This document shows positions 52,481-63,642 of a stretch of 64,000 nucleotides of DNA, in pieces. The translations under genes and the position numbers were made by a program. The notes beneath the pieces were generated by a model that saw nothing but the letters and a program-made list of their open reading frames with translations, had not been told where the DNA came from and made no database searches. Origin of the DNA: Mesorhizobium sp. M00.F.Ca.ET.216.01.1.1 (GTDB taxonomy: Bacteria; Pseudomonadota; Alphaproteobacteria; Rhizobiales; Rhizobiaceae); the NCBI RefSeq assembly GCF_004010325.2, contig NZ_SADR02000009.1, positions 124,001-188,000 on the forward strand, in the 5' to 3' direction. Every line of letters starts with the position of its first letter. Position 1 is the stretch's first letter.

Positions 52481-53942
52481 GGCGGTCATTCGATTTGCGA
52501 CAGTCGTTGTGGCGGCGGCGACAATCACCGCCGCGCCTGCCTTGGCGCAGACCAATGATCCGAACCCGCAGACGAAGATCGACTGCCTCGACCGGACAAA
52601 TGCAGCCAGCGCCGACTGCGCCAAGGACGATGGCGTCGAAGAGCCTGGCACAGGCCCGGCGACGACAGGCGCTGTCTTTCTTCCCGCGCTGATCGTCGAC
52701 CTGTTCCCCAATCCGGTTGAAGGCGGCCAGGCACCGCTGCCGATACCCGATCCGCGCCGCGATCCGGCCAGCGGCGCACTGCCACCGCCGACTCCACCCG
52801 CCAATACGCCGGTGATACCAGCAGCTGCGCCGGGTGGTCCGATCGTTTCACCCACCGATCGTGTGGCGACCGTGCCGCCGCGCGCCGTGATCGGCGATTT
52901 CGTAGCCGACGAGGTGCTGGTGACGGTCGACGGCGATGCCGGCACCGTCCAGCAGATCGCAGCCGCTTTCGGGCTGGAGGTGCGCTCGGAACGCCAGTCA
53001 CGACTGCTCGGCACGAGGCTGGTGCGCTTCGGCATTCCCGATGGCCGCCCGGTCAGCGTCGTGCTGGCGCAGCTTGCCGCCGACGGCCGCACCAGGCGGC
53101 GCGAGCCCAACCATGTCTATTCGCTGCAGCAGGCAGCCACCATCGTCAACTATGCCTTCGACCGCATCGCGCTCGATGAGAAGGCGGCCAGCGGCGAGAA
53201 TGTCCGCGTCGCCGTCATCGACACCGGCATCGACGACACCAACCCGGCGCTGTCCGGCGTCATCGCGGCCCAGTTCGACGCCATGCCGGACGTGCCGGTC
53301 GAGGCGCGCGACCACGGCACCTCGGTCGACGGCCTGATCGCCGGCGTCGGAGCGCTCAAGGGTATGGCGCCGGGCGCCAAAATCTACCACGCCCGCGCCT
53401 TCGAGGGCGGCAAGTCGACCATGGATGTCATCCTTTCGGCGCTTGACTGGGCAGCGGAGCAGGATGTGCGCATCATCAATATGAGCTTCGTCGGCCCGAA
53501 GAACGACCTGCTCGGCATCGCCTGCCGCAATGCAAGGGCGCTCGGCATCGCGCTGGTCGCCGCCGCCGGCAACAACGGGCCGAAAGCGCCCTATGGTTAC
53601 CCGGCCGCCTTCGACGGCGTCATCGCGGTGACCGCCACCGATGCGAAGGACGCGCTGATGCCGCAGGCCAACCGCGGCGCTTACGTCTTTATCTCGGCTC
53701 CCGGCGTCGAGATGGTGGCGCCGAGCGGCGCCGGCTCGGATGTGGTCACCGGCACTTCGTTTGCCGCGGCGATCGTCACTGGCGCCGTGGCCAATCTCTT
53801 CCACGTCTCGCCCGAACGCTCCGCGGAAGGGATCGAGAAGGCGCTGGCCGCCACCGCCAAGGATCTCGGCCCCACCGGGCGAGACGATGATTTCGGCTAT
53901 GGCCTGCTGGACATCAAGGCGGCCGAGACGGCGAAAGACTAA
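52470..53942 (+). CDS. Secreted subtilisin-like (S8) serine protease
   Basis: 490 residues. Signal peptide 1-27 (cleavage after ALA), a Pro-rich linker around 90-125, propeptide-like region 145-215, catalytic domain from about 240. Triad: D251 in VAVIDTGIDD, H282 in ARDHGTSVDGL (the usual HGTHVAG has S and D here), S430 in VTGTSFAAAIVTG; oxyanion N368 in AAAGNNG. Six cysteine-poor residues aside, C39 and C50 may pair. Exported to the periplasm or beyond. AGGAA lies 8 bases before ATG 52470, inside the anti-sigma end. Third gene of the sigma operon, so probably induced by the same signal, and may act on the anti-sigma factor (inference). Confidence 0.92.
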   Translation: MAAEAVIRFATVVVAAATITAAPALAQTNDPNPQTKIDCLDRTNAASADCAKDDGVEEPGTGPATTGAVFLPALIVDLFPNPVEGGQAPLPIPDPRRDPASGALPPPTPPANTPVIPAAAPGGPIVSPTDRVATVPPRAVIGDFVADEVLVTVDGDAGTVQQIAAAFGLEVRSERQSRLLGTRLVRFGIPDGRPVSVVLAQLAADGRTRRREPNHVYSLQQAATIVNYAFDRIALDEKAASGENVRVAVIDTGIDDTNPALSGVIAAQFDAMPDVPVEARDHGTSVDGLIAGVGALKGMAPGAKIYHARAFEGGKSTMDVILSALDWAAEQDVRIINMSFVGPKNDLLGIACRNARALGIALVAAAGNNGPKAPYGYPAAFDGVIAVTATDAKDALMPQANRGAYVFISAPGVEMVAPSGAGSDVVTGTSFAAAIVTGAVANLFHVSPERSAEGIEKALAATAKDLGPTGRDDDFGYGLLDIKAAETAKD

Positions 53943-53970
53943 GTCTCGTGCCTGAAGTTTCTGCCTTATA

Positions 53971-54018
53971 TATGTCATCTTCCCAAAGGCGCTGCGTACT
54001 TTTAGGCGACACGTATCA
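53971..54018. repeat. Dispersed imperfect palindrome, family GGGCGGCATGC, copy D
   Basis: Divergent copy: TATGTCATCTTCCCAAAGGCG then CGTACTTTTAGGCGACACGTATCAGG. Same order as copy C, including the trailing ATCAGG. It lies 29 bases after the protease stop. Confidence 0.6.
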
Positions 54019-54195
54019 GGGTCGAAGCTCAATCAACTGGTTGTCGCAAATGGCCGAGATTGTGATGGGTTTCGGATTCCGGCCCGTCCGCTTTTGGTCA
54101 AAGACGGCAGAAATCTGCCGTCGGATGGCGGAACGCGACATGACCATGAGCAGGTATCAAAACCAACAGCCCCCGCCATCAGCTTTGCGTCAGGC

Positions 54196-54561
54196 TCAGT
54201 CCTTCTTGAACTCGAATAGCTCGATGACGTTGCCCGATGGATCTTCGAGCAAGATGGCGCGGCCGGCACCGCCGTCGCTGATTTCGCCGCGGAATCTTGC
54301 ATCAGCCCGGCGCAACCGCTCAATGAGGATATCGATCTCGTTCGTAACGATCATAAATCGGTTCCACCCGCCCGGCTTCGGATCGCCGCCCGCCTGACCA
54401 CCGCTCCCCGCACCTGGGGCGCTGAGATACAGCGTCAAGTCGTCGCGCAGCAGCGCGGCGAACTTGCCCGGATTGTGCTTGTCGATCTTGAAATCGAGAT
54501 TGTCTCGATAGAACGCGACCGCCTCGTTGACGTCCGCAACGATGTATCGGACGGATGCCAT
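54196..54561 (-). CDS. VOC-superfamily (glyoxalase/bleomycin resistance-like) protein
   Basis: 121 residues. One glyoxalase-type unit: VRYIVADVNEAVAFYRDNLD at the start and AILLEDPSGNVIELFEF at the end, where the Glu is a typical metal ligand; the other ligand position shows no His at the N-terminal strand, so metal binding and enzymatic role are unclear. Single genes of this kind may be lyases, dioxygenase subunits or antibiotic-binding proteins. Stands alone with more than 200 bases on each side. Confidence 0.85.
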   Translation of the reverse strand: MASVRYIVADVNEAVAFYRDNLDFKIDKHNPGKFAALLRDDLTLYLSAPGAGSGGQAGGDPKPGGWNRFMIVTNEIDILIERLRRADARFRGEISDGGAGRAILLEDPSGNVIELFEFKKD

Positions 54562-54726
54562 TCAACCTTTTCCTCCGTCTTGTAGCCACAACGGTCAACT
54601 CGTGCAAAAGGTTTCCTGTCGGTGGAGCTGAGTGCAGAAGCGGGCTGTCTGGATGCCAGCCGGAAGTAGTCGGATTGAGGTTTTTGGACGTAGGTCGTAT
54701 TTCGGCGGTGTTTATGACATCCTATA

Positions 54727-54752
54727 CGACCGAGATGGGTCGAACTCGGTCG
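54727..54752. terminator. Hairpin downstream of aglR
   Basis: CGACCGAG and CTCGGTCG form a perfect 8-base stem with a 10-base loop, 22 bases beyond the aglR stop. No T-tract in the minus direction. Confidence 0.4.
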
Positions 54753-54774
54753 CCCAGAGAAGATGGTTTTGACC

Positions 54775-55797
54775 CTAGGCTGGTGCGCCGGCGACCGAGC
54801 TCCTGACCACCAGATCGACCGGCCAGACTTCGCCGCGGGCGCCCTCCTCCAGCCCGGAAATCCGCGCCGCCAGCCGTTCGGCGATGCGCGCCCCGGCCAA
54901 GCGGATCGACGAACGCGTCGTCGACAAAGGCACGGAGAAATTCTCCGGTTTCAGCCAGGGGAAAACGTCGTCATGGGCGATCAAGGACAGATCACCCGGG
55001 ACGGTCAGGCCGAGATCGCGCACCGCGCGCACGACGCCCAGCGCCATGATCAGGCTGGAGCAGATGATCGCCGTCGGCGCATCGCTCTGCTCGAGCAAGC
55101 GCCTGGCGGCACGGTAGCCGTTCTCCTCGGTCATGGTGATGGAGCAGACATGGCTCTCGGCAAGCAGCAGCCCGCTCGCCGCCAGTGCCCGGCGCACGCC
55201 GCGCTCGCGGTGGATGGCGAAGGTCTCGCGGTTATCGCCGTTGATCAGCGCCAGCCGCCGGTGACCAAGCTGGACGAACAGCCGCGCCGCCTCATGGAAG
55301 GCGCCCTCATTGTCGATGTCGAGAAAGGGATAGTCGAAATCGCAGCCTTCGCTGCGGCCATGGACGATGAAGGGGATGCCGAGCGTGTTGACCAGCGCCA
55401 CCCGCCGGTCGGCCGGCCTCGGCGAGGAGATGTAGACGGCGTCGACCTGCCGGTTGGCGACGATACGCCGGTAAGTTGTCTCCTGGTCGTCGGCGTCGGC
55501 TGGTGACAGCACCAGGTCGAGCTCGTGCGAACGGGCGTAATCGCCGAGGCCGGAGAGGAATTCGACGAAATGCGGGTCGATGTCGACGGCGCTGCCGGTC
55601 GGCAAGACATAGCCGATCATGCCGGTCTTGCCGGTCGCCAGCCGGCGCGCGCTCGGATTGGGGCGGTAGCCGTGGCGCTTGGCGGCATCCATCACGCGGC
55701 GCCGCGTTTCCTCGTTGACCTCCGGGTAGCCGTTCAGCGCGCGGCTGACCGTGGTCTGCGAAAGCGCTAGCATGTGCGAGAGCTGTTTGAGGTTCAC
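54775..55797 (-). CDS. aglR: LacI-family regulator of the agl operon
   Basis: 340 residues. Helix-turn-helix NLKQLSHMLALSQTTVSRAL with hinge ARRLATGKTGMIGYV, then sugar-binding core (DIDPHFVEFLSGLG, FIVHGRSEG, NGDNRETFAIHRERG, ICSSLIMALG). GTG at 55797 is the start, because GGGAGG lies 6 bases upstream; a TTG 21 bases further up is poor. Divergent from aglE with a 363-base shared region holding two AAAGCGCTTT palindromes. As in Sinorhizobium, AglR represses or controls alpha-glucoside uptake; effector probably sucrose, maltose, trehalose or a derivative (family knowledge). Confidence 0.92.
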   Translation of the reverse strand: MNLKQLSHMLALSQTTVSRALNGYPEVNEETRRRVMDAAKRHGYRPNPSARRLATGKTGMIGYVLPTGSAVDIDPHFVEFLSGLGDYARSHELDLVLSPADADDQETTYRRIVANRQVDAVYISSPRPADRRVALVNTLGIPFIVHGRSEGCDFDYPFLDIDNEGAFHEAARLFVQLGHRRLALINGDNRETFAIHRERGVRRALAASGLLLAESHVCSITMTEENGYRAARRLLEQSDAPTAIICSSLIMALGVVRAVRDLGLTVPGDLSLIAHDDVFPWLKPENFSVPLSTTRSSIRLAGARIAERLAARISGLEEGARGEVWPVDLVVRSSVAGAPA

Positions 55798-56160
55798 CGG
55801 AGGCCTCCCAAGCCCCAAAGCGCTTTAATTCTCCAGTCGACTCTACCGCCACGAGCGAGCCGCCGAACGCGCAGACCATAAGCACCGTTTACAGCCGGTT
55901 TGAAGCAAATTTGCTGCTGCAGCGCCAAAAAAGCGTGCTGCAGCGCACTTTAGGGACACTTAAGGCGCAAGAATTAAATCGATTAACCTGGCACCCTCTT
56001 GACTCCCAGCCGATTCAATGGCGAGATCAAGAAGGCCAAAGCGCTTTGGAAGACTCTTCGAAAGGTTGCGGTTCCTTTCTGACTGAGTCACAGTCCTGCG
56101 GCGTCGGCGGACGGAATGGAGGTTTCGTCCGGGTGTATGTGACCACTGGGAGGAATACCG
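55798..56160. promoter_or_regulatory. aglR-aglE divergent regulatory region
   Basis: 363 bases without a gene. Operators: AAAGCGCTTT at 55817-55826, 20 bases before aglR, and the perfect 14-base CCAAAGCGCTTTGG at 56036-56049. A possible promoter for aglE has TTGACT at 55999-56004 and a weak -10 about 17 bases later, with the 14-base operator just beyond it, well placed for repression. GCTGCAGCGC occurs twice around 55915-55946. GGGAGGA precedes the aglE start. Confidence 0.6.
56036..56049. promoter_or_regulatory. AglR operator (main)
   Basis: CCAAAGCGCTTTGG is a perfect palindrome with the central CG step typical for LacI-type operators. It is 111 bases before aglE. Confidence 0.65.
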
Positions 56161-57516
56161 ATGAAGAAAATGCTTCTGCTTGGCGCCGCGTTTGCCGCGC
56201 TCGCCTTGAGCCTGCCGGCGCAAGCCGAATTGAAGTTCAAGCCGGGCGAAGACCCCCGCTTCAACTGGGCGAACTACGAAGATCTCAAGAAGGTCGATCT
56301 CAAGGGCGAGACGCTGACCATCTTCGGCCCGTGGCGCGGCGAGGACGAAGGTCTTGTGCGCACCGTTCTCGAGTATTTCCAGGAAGCCACCGGCGCCGAG
56401 ATCAAATACTCCTCTTCCGAAAATTACGAGCAGCAGATCGTCATCGACACGCAGGCCGGCAGCCCGCCCAACATCGCCGTGCTGCCGCAGCCAGGCCTGA
56501 TCCAGGACCTGGCATCCAAGGGCTTGCTGACGCCGCTTGGCGACGACACCGCCAATTGGGTCAAGGACAATTACGGCGCCGGCCAATCCTGGGTCGATCT
56601 CGGTACCTTCAAGGACAAGGACGGCAAGCCCGGCTTCTTCGCCTTCCCCTACAAGGCCGACGTGAAATCGCTGGTCTGGTACTCGCCGGACAATTTCGAG
56701 GAAGCCGGCTATAAGGTGCCGAAGACGCAGGAAGAGCTCGCCGAGCTCGAAAAGAAGATCATTGCCGACGGCGGCACGCCATGGTGCATCGGGCTCGGCT
56801 CCGGCGGCGCCACCGGCTGGCCGGCGACCGACTGGGTCGAAGACATCATGCTGCGCACCCAGACGCCCGAGACCTACGACAAGTGGGTGAAGAACGAGAT
56901 CCCGTTCAACGATCCCGCGGTGGTCAACGCCATCGACATTTTCGGCAAGATCGCCACCGAAGACAAGATGGTCGACGGCGGCGCCAAGGCGGTTGCGGCG
57001 ACCGACTTCCGCGACAGCCCGAAAGGCCTCTTCTCGGTGCCGCCGAAGTGCTACCTGCATCATCAGGCGTCGTTCATCCCGACCTTCTTCCCGGAAGGCA
57101 CGAAGCTCGGTGAGGACGCCGATTTCTTCTACTACCCGCCTTATGCCTCCAAGCCTGACCTCGGCACCCCAGTGCTCGGTGCCGGCACGCTGGCCATGAT
57201 CACCAAGGACTCCAAAGCCGCGCGCGCCTTCATCGATTTCCTGAAGCTGCCGCTGGCCCATGAGATCTGGATGGCCCAGGGCGGCTTCGTGACGCCGCTG
57301 AAGTCGGTCAACAAGGATGCCTATGCCAGCGACGCGCTGAAGAAGCAGGGCGAAATCCTTGCCAACGCCTCGACCTTCCGCTTCGACGGTTCCGACCTGA
57401 TGCCGGGCAAGATCGGCGCCGGCTCCTTCTGGACCGGCATGATCGACCTGGTCGGCGGTAAGTCGGCCCAGGATGTCGCCACTGACATCCAGAAGAGCTG
57501 GGACGCGATCAAGTAA
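56161..57516 (+). CDS. aglE: Alpha-glucoside ABC transporter substrate-binding protein
   Basis: 451 residues, periplasmic. Signal peptide MKKMLLLGAAFAALALSLPA, cut near residue 22. Family 1 sugar-binding protein: ETLTIFGPWRGEDEGLVRTV, YEQQIVIDTQAGSPPNIAVL, CIGLGSGGATGWPATDWVED, VLGAGTLAMITKDSKAARAF. Captures alpha-glucosides such as sucrose, trehalose or maltose in the Sinorhizobium AglE system. GGGAGGA 6 bases before the ATG. The next gene is 240 bases away with a hairpin between. Confidence 0.95.
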   Translation: MKKMLLLGAAFAALALSLPAQAELKFKPGEDPRFNWANYEDLKKVDLKGETLTIFGPWRGEDEGLVRTVLEYFQEATGAEIKYSSSENYEQQIVIDTQAGSPPNIAVLPQPGLIQDLASKGLLTPLGDDTANWVKDNYGAGQSWVDLGTFKDKDGKPGFFAFPYKADVKSLVWYSPDNFEEAGYKVPKTQEELAELEKKIIADGGTPWCIGLGSGGATGWPATDWVEDIMLRTQTPETYDKWVKNEIPFNDPAVVNAIDIFGKIATEDKMVDGGAKAVAATDFRDSPKGLFSVPPKCYLHHQASFIPTFFPEGTKLGEDADFFYYPPYASKPDLGTPVLGAGTLAMITKDSKAARAFIDFLKLPLAHEIWMAQGGFVTPLKSVNKDAYASDALKKQGEILANASTFRFDGSDLMPGKIGAGSFWTGMIDLVGGKSAQDVATDIQKSWDAIK

Positions 57517-57555
57517 GCGGACCGGCTTGCACGTTCGGACTTCCCAATCTGATCT

Positions 57556-57580
57556 GATCCGGGCCCTCGAGGCCCGGATC
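57556..57580 (+). terminator. Hairpin between aglE and aglF
   Basis: GATCCGGGCC and GGCCCGGATC form a perfect 10-base stem. No T-tract follows, so it more likely trims and stabilises the aglE message or partly attenuates, giving more binding protein than permease. Confidence 0.55.
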
Positions 57581-57756
57581 GCGACCGGCGGCCCGCGCCG
57601 AGCCGTTCATTATCGGCGCATAGACGTTCCGGCATGAAGCGCGATCGGCAAGGGTGGAAACCGTTTGCGTTCGATGGCTCTCAATAGTTGAATCGGCGCA
57701 CGATCCCGTCGCCAAAGCCATTCTCGATCGGCGGATCATGCGCAGGGGAGGAACCC

Positions 57757-58770
57757 ATGGCGGCTCAGATTTTCTCGGCCATATTCGTCATCATCGTCGG
57801 CGTCGGCGGCTGCGTCGCCTATTTCTGGGGCGCCAACAAAGCACTTGATACGATCTTTCCCTCGCGCGGCGTCAAAGGCGCTGCGGCGATCGACAATCTG
57901 CGCCGGCAGGGGCTGATCCGGCCGTGGCTGTTCGTCGGCCCGGCCATGATCATCCTCACCATCTATCTGATATACCCGGTCGTCGAGACGCTGAGGCTAT
58001 CGTTCCTCGACCGCGGCGGCGCCAATTTCGTCGGCCTCGCCAACTATCAATGGGCGTTCGGCGACCGCGAGTTCCGCAACTCGATCCTCAACAACATCGT
58101 CTGGCTGGCGGTGGTGCCGGCCGCCTGCACCTTCCTCGGGCTGATCATCGCCGTTCTCACCGACAAGATCTGGTGGGGCACGATTGCCAAGAGCCTGATC
58201 TTCCTGCCGCTGGCCATATCCTTCGTCGGCGCCAGCGTCATCTGGAAATTCATCTACGAATATCGCGGCGAGGGCCAGACGCAGATCGGCCTGCTCAACG
58301 CCATCATCCAGTATTTCGGCGGCCAGCCGCAGGTCTGGATATCGCTGCCGTTCTGGAACAATTTCTTCCTGATGGTCATCCTGATCTGGATCCAGACCGG
58401 CTTTGCCATGGTCATCCTGTCTTCCGCCCTGCGAGGCATCCCGGAAGAAACGCTGGAGGCCGCGGTCATCGACGGTGCCAACCCGTTCCAGATCTTCTGG
58501 AAGATCATGGTGCCGCAGATCTGGGGCACCATCGCCGTCGTCTGGACCACCATCACCATCCTGGTGCTGAAGGTCTTCGATATCGTGCTGACCATGACCA
58601 ACGGCCAATGGAACAGCCAGGTGCTGGCCAATCTGATGTTCGACTGGATGTTCCGCGGCGGCGGCGATTTCGGCCGCGGCGCTACCATCGCCATCATCAT
58701 CATGATCGCGGTCATTCCGATCATGGTCTGGAACATCCGCCAGGCGAACAAAGAGACCGGAGGACATTGA
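57757..58770 (+). CDS. aglF: Alpha-glucoside ABC transporter permease
   Basis: 337 residues. An extra N-terminal membrane helix (IFSAIFVIIVGVGGCVAYFW) precedes the MalF-type core with six helices; the EAA loop is GIPEETLEAAVIDGANPFQI followed by FWKIMVPQIW. GGGGAGG 6 bases upstream decides ATG 57757 over a longer frame. Spacing of 1 base to aglG. Confidence 0.94.
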   Translation: MAAQIFSAIFVIIVGVGGCVAYFWGANKALDTIFPSRGVKGAAAIDNLRRQGLIRPWLFVGPAMIILTIYLIYPVVETLRLSFLDRGGANFVGLANYQWAFGDREFRNSILNNIVWLAVVPAACTFLGLIIAVLTDKIWWGTIAKSLIFLPLAISFVGASVIWKFIYEYRGEGQTQIGLLNAIIQYFGGQPQVWISLPFWNNFFLMVILIWIQTGFAMVILSSALRGIPEETLEAAVIDGANPFQIFWKIMVPQIWGTIAVVWTTITILVLKVFDIVLTMTNGQWNSQVLANLMFDWMFRGGGDFGRGATIAIIIMIAVIPIMVWNIRQANKETGGH

Positions 58771-58771
58771 G

Positions 58772-59926
58772 ATGGCCGCATCGACCGGAAAGTCCTTTGC
58801 CGGCCGCTTCGGCGTCCACATTGCCGTACTGATCTTCGTTGCGATCTGGACCATCCCGACGCTCGGCATTCTGGCCTCGTCGCTGCGCGACAAGGATCAG
58901 ATCATCGCCTCGGGCTGGTGGAACTCGTTCGCCAGTTCGAGCCAGACGGAAGCCGGCCGGCTGCCGGCCGCCTCGGCGCAGGTCGAGAAGGATGGCAAAT
59001 TCGTCATTCAAGGCAATATCTTCGCAGATGGTGCTGCCCGCGACATCAGCGCCTTCGGCGTCAAGTCGGCAGCACCGACGCAGTATGCCGCCGGCACGAC
59101 AGCCGATCTTGGCGACGGCGTGACCTTGCAGCTCAATGCCGACGGCAGCTTCATCATGCAGTCGCCTAAGGCTTTCGAGGGCGAGCGTGGCCAGCGCGTC
59201 TACTATGCCTCATCGGCGCCACCGAAATTCACCACCGACAATTATGACACGGTGCTGTTTTCCGAAGGCATCGGCCGCTCCTTCATGAACTCGCTGACCG
59301 TCACCATTCCGTCCACCGTAATCCCGATCCTGATCGCGGCGTTCGCCGCCTATGCACTGGCCTGGATGCGCTTTCCTGGCCGGGCGCTGCTGATCGCGGT
59401 CATCATCGGCCTGCTGGTCGTGCCGCTGCAGATGTCGCTGATCCCTCTATTGAAGCTCTACAACGGTGTCGGCAGCTTCTTCGGCGTGCCGTCGAAGACC
59501 TATCTCGGCATCTGGCTGGCGCATACCGGTTTCGGCTTGCCCTTCGCCATCTACCTCTTGAGAAGCTATATTGCCGGCCTGCCGCGTGAAATTATGGAAT
59601 CGGCGCGCATCGACGGCGCCAGCGATTTCGAGATCTTCGTCAAGATCGTGCTGCCGCTGTCGTTCCCGGTCCTGGCCTCGTTTGCCATCTTCCAGTTCCT
59701 GTGGGTGTGGAACGATCTCTTGGTGGCGATGGTTTTCCTCGGTACCGAGGGCGACCAGATCGTGCTGACCGCCAAGCTCAATGCGCTGCTCGGCTCGCGC
59801 GGCGGCGACTGGGAGATCCTGACGACATCGGCCTTCGTGACCATCATCGTGCCGCTGATCGTGTTCTTCTCGCTGCAGCGCTATTTCGTCCGCGGGCTGC
59901 TTGCCGGCTCGGTGAAAGGAGGTTGA
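58772..59926 (+). CDS. aglG: Alpha-glucoside ABC transporter permease
   Basis: 384 residues. MalG-type core, six helices; a large periplasmic segment (about residues 45-165, including TEAGRLPAASAQVEKDGKFV) after the first helix makes it longer than the usual 275-300 and is characteristic of AglG. EAA loop GLPREIMESARIDGASDFEI and the C-terminal FSLQRYFVRGLLAGSVKGG, the standard end of this subfamily. GGAGG upstream. Confidence 0.94.
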   Translation: MAASTGKSFAGRFGVHIAVLIFVAIWTIPTLGILASSLRDKDQIIASGWWNSFASSSQTEAGRLPAASAQVEKDGKFVIQGNIFADGAARDISAFGVKSAAPTQYAAGTTADLGDGVTLQLNADGSFIMQSPKAFEGERGQRVYYASSAPPKFTTDNYDTVLFSEGIGRSFMNSLTVTIPSTVIPILIAAFAAYALAWMRFPGRALLIAVIIGLLVVPLQMSLIPLLKLYNGVGSFFGVPSKTYLGIWLAHTGFGLPFAIYLLRSYIAGLPREIMESARIDGASDFEIFVKIVLPLSFPVLASFAIFQFLWVWNDLLVAMVFLGTEGDQIVLTAKLNALLGSRGGDWEILTTSAFVTIIVPLIVFFSLQRYFVRGLLAGSVKGG

Positions 59927-59930
59927 GATC

Positions 59931-61595
<1,665 letters not shown>

Positions 61596-61630
61596 ATTTG
61601 CTAGTCAGAAAGAATCACTGGAGGGAACCC

Positions 61631-62743
<1,113 letters not shown>

Positions 62744-62780
62744 CGAGTCGAACTGCTGGATTGGCTGTATCGATATGCAA

Positions 62781-62819
62781 AAAACAAGAGCGGCGGGCCT
62801 AGCCCGCCGCTCTTGTTTT
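62781..62819. terminator. Strong bidirectional terminator
   Basis: A perfect 18-base stem beginning AAAACAAGAGCGGCGGGC with loop CTA, flanked by A-tract and T-tract, so it works on both strands. It ends the agl operon and the last DUF680 gene. Confidence 0.9.
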
Positions 62820-62840
62820 GGGATCAACTTCATTCAGCCG

Positions 62841-63080
62841 TTAGTTGTTGCCGAAGAGGTTCCGGTCGGCGCCCTGCGGGGCAGACTTCGGTACGTCACG
62901 CGCCGAATTGAGCAGCTTGTAGACCGGCGAGCTGGTATCGCGCACCGAGGATGTCTGCGTGGTGTCGACGTTGGCGGTCGCCTGCTTGTTGATGTCGGTG
63001 CCGCCAACGTTGTCGTTGCGGGCATAGGCGCTGCCAGCGGCAATCAAAAGTGCGGTCGCGGTAAGAACGATCTTCTTCAT
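62841..63080 (-). CDS. DUF680-type small secreted protein, copy 3
   Basis: 79 residues. Signal peptide MKKIVLTATALLIAAGSAYA, mature part hydrophilic, no cysteine, ending GADRNLFGNN. The same N- and C-terminal patterns occur in the two genes upstream. This copy is the most divergent and has an extra middle segment (SSPVYKLLNSARDVPKS). Ribosome site AGGAG upstream as in its sisters. DUF680 is known to me only from Mesorhizobium-type genomes; function unknown. Confidence 0.85.
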   Translation of the reverse strand: MKKIVLTATALLIAAGSAYARNDNVGGTDINKQATANVDTTQTSSVRDTSSPVYKLLNSARDVPKSAPQGADRNLFGNN

Positions 63081-63110
63081 TTTCAGTACTCCTGGATTTC
63101 GTGTTCCATC

Positions 63111-63140
63111 AGCGCGGCGGGCTTGCGGCCCGCCGCTGCT
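63111..63140 (-). terminator. GC-rich terminator of DUF680 copy 2
   Basis: GCGGCGGGC and GCCCGCCGC pair around TTGCG; the core matches the other two terminators in this cluster. Confidence 0.7.
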
Positions 63141-63154
63141 GTTGGGATCGGCTG

Positions 63155-63361
63155 TTAGTTGCTGCCGAAGAGGTTGCGGTCGCTACCCTGGACGATGGGC
63201 TGGTTGTCAGCCGGAGCCGACTTCTCAGTGGAAGCGGTGTACGAGCTGTCGACCGCGGCGGCCGGCTGGTTGGCGCCGTTAGAGCCGTAGTTGTCGCTAC
63301 CGGCAAAAGCACTGCCGGAGATGGCCAAAACGGCCGCGGCGGCAAGAACAATCTTTTTCAT
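63155..63361 (-). CDS. DUF680-type small secreted protein, copy 2
   Basis: 68 residues. Signal MKKIVLAAAAVLAISGSAFA, then a short mature peptide GSDNYGSNGANQPAAAVDSS and on to GSDRNLFGSN at the end. Nearly the same as copy 1, so a recent tandem duplication. AGGAG is 7 bases before the ATG. No transmembrane segment beyond the signal. Confidence 0.88.
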   Translation of the reverse strand: MKKIVLAAAAVLAISGSAFAGSDNYGSNGANQPAAAVDSSYTASTEKSAPADNQPIVQGSDRNLFGSN

Positions 63362-63389
63362 TTTAATACTCCTGAATTTTCAGATCCCC

Positions 63390-63413
63390 GAGCGGCGGAC
63401 TTGCCCGCCGCTC
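63390..63413 (-). terminator. GC-rich terminator of DUF680 copy 1
   Basis: GAGCGGCGG and CCGCCGCTC pair around ACTTGC, the third member of the terminator set. Confidence 0.7.
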
Positions 63414-63432
63414 TGCTATTTGGGATCGGCTG

Positions 63433-63642
63433 TTATCTGTTGCCGAAAAGGTTGCGGTCGCTGCCCTGGACGATGGGCTGCTTGTCAGCGTGAACCGGCT
63501 CCTGGATTGAAGCCGTGTACGAGCTGTCGACCGCGACGGCAGGCTGATTGGCGCCATTGGAACCGTAGTGGTCGCTGCCAGCGGCAAAGGCGCTGCCGGT
63601 TATGGCCAAAACGGCGGCGGCAGTAAGAACAATCTTTTTCAT
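63433..63642 (-). CDS. DUF680-type small secreted protein, copy 1
   Basis: 69 residues. Signal MKKIVLTAAAVLAITGSAFA; mature AGSDHYGSNGANQPAVAVDS followed by a variable stretch and the ending GSDRNLFGNR. First gene of the three in transcription order. GGAG (in ACTGGAGTACC) is upstream. Function unknown; location periplasm or outside. Confidence 0.88.
   Translation of the reverse strand: MKKIVLTAAAVLAITGSAFAAGSDHYGSNGANQPAVAVDSSYTASIQEPVHADKQPIVQGSDRNLFGNR

Noticed and set aside
55960..57261. Open frame of 433 codons on the minus strand
   Set aside because: Antisense of aglE; no ribosome site and no known domain.
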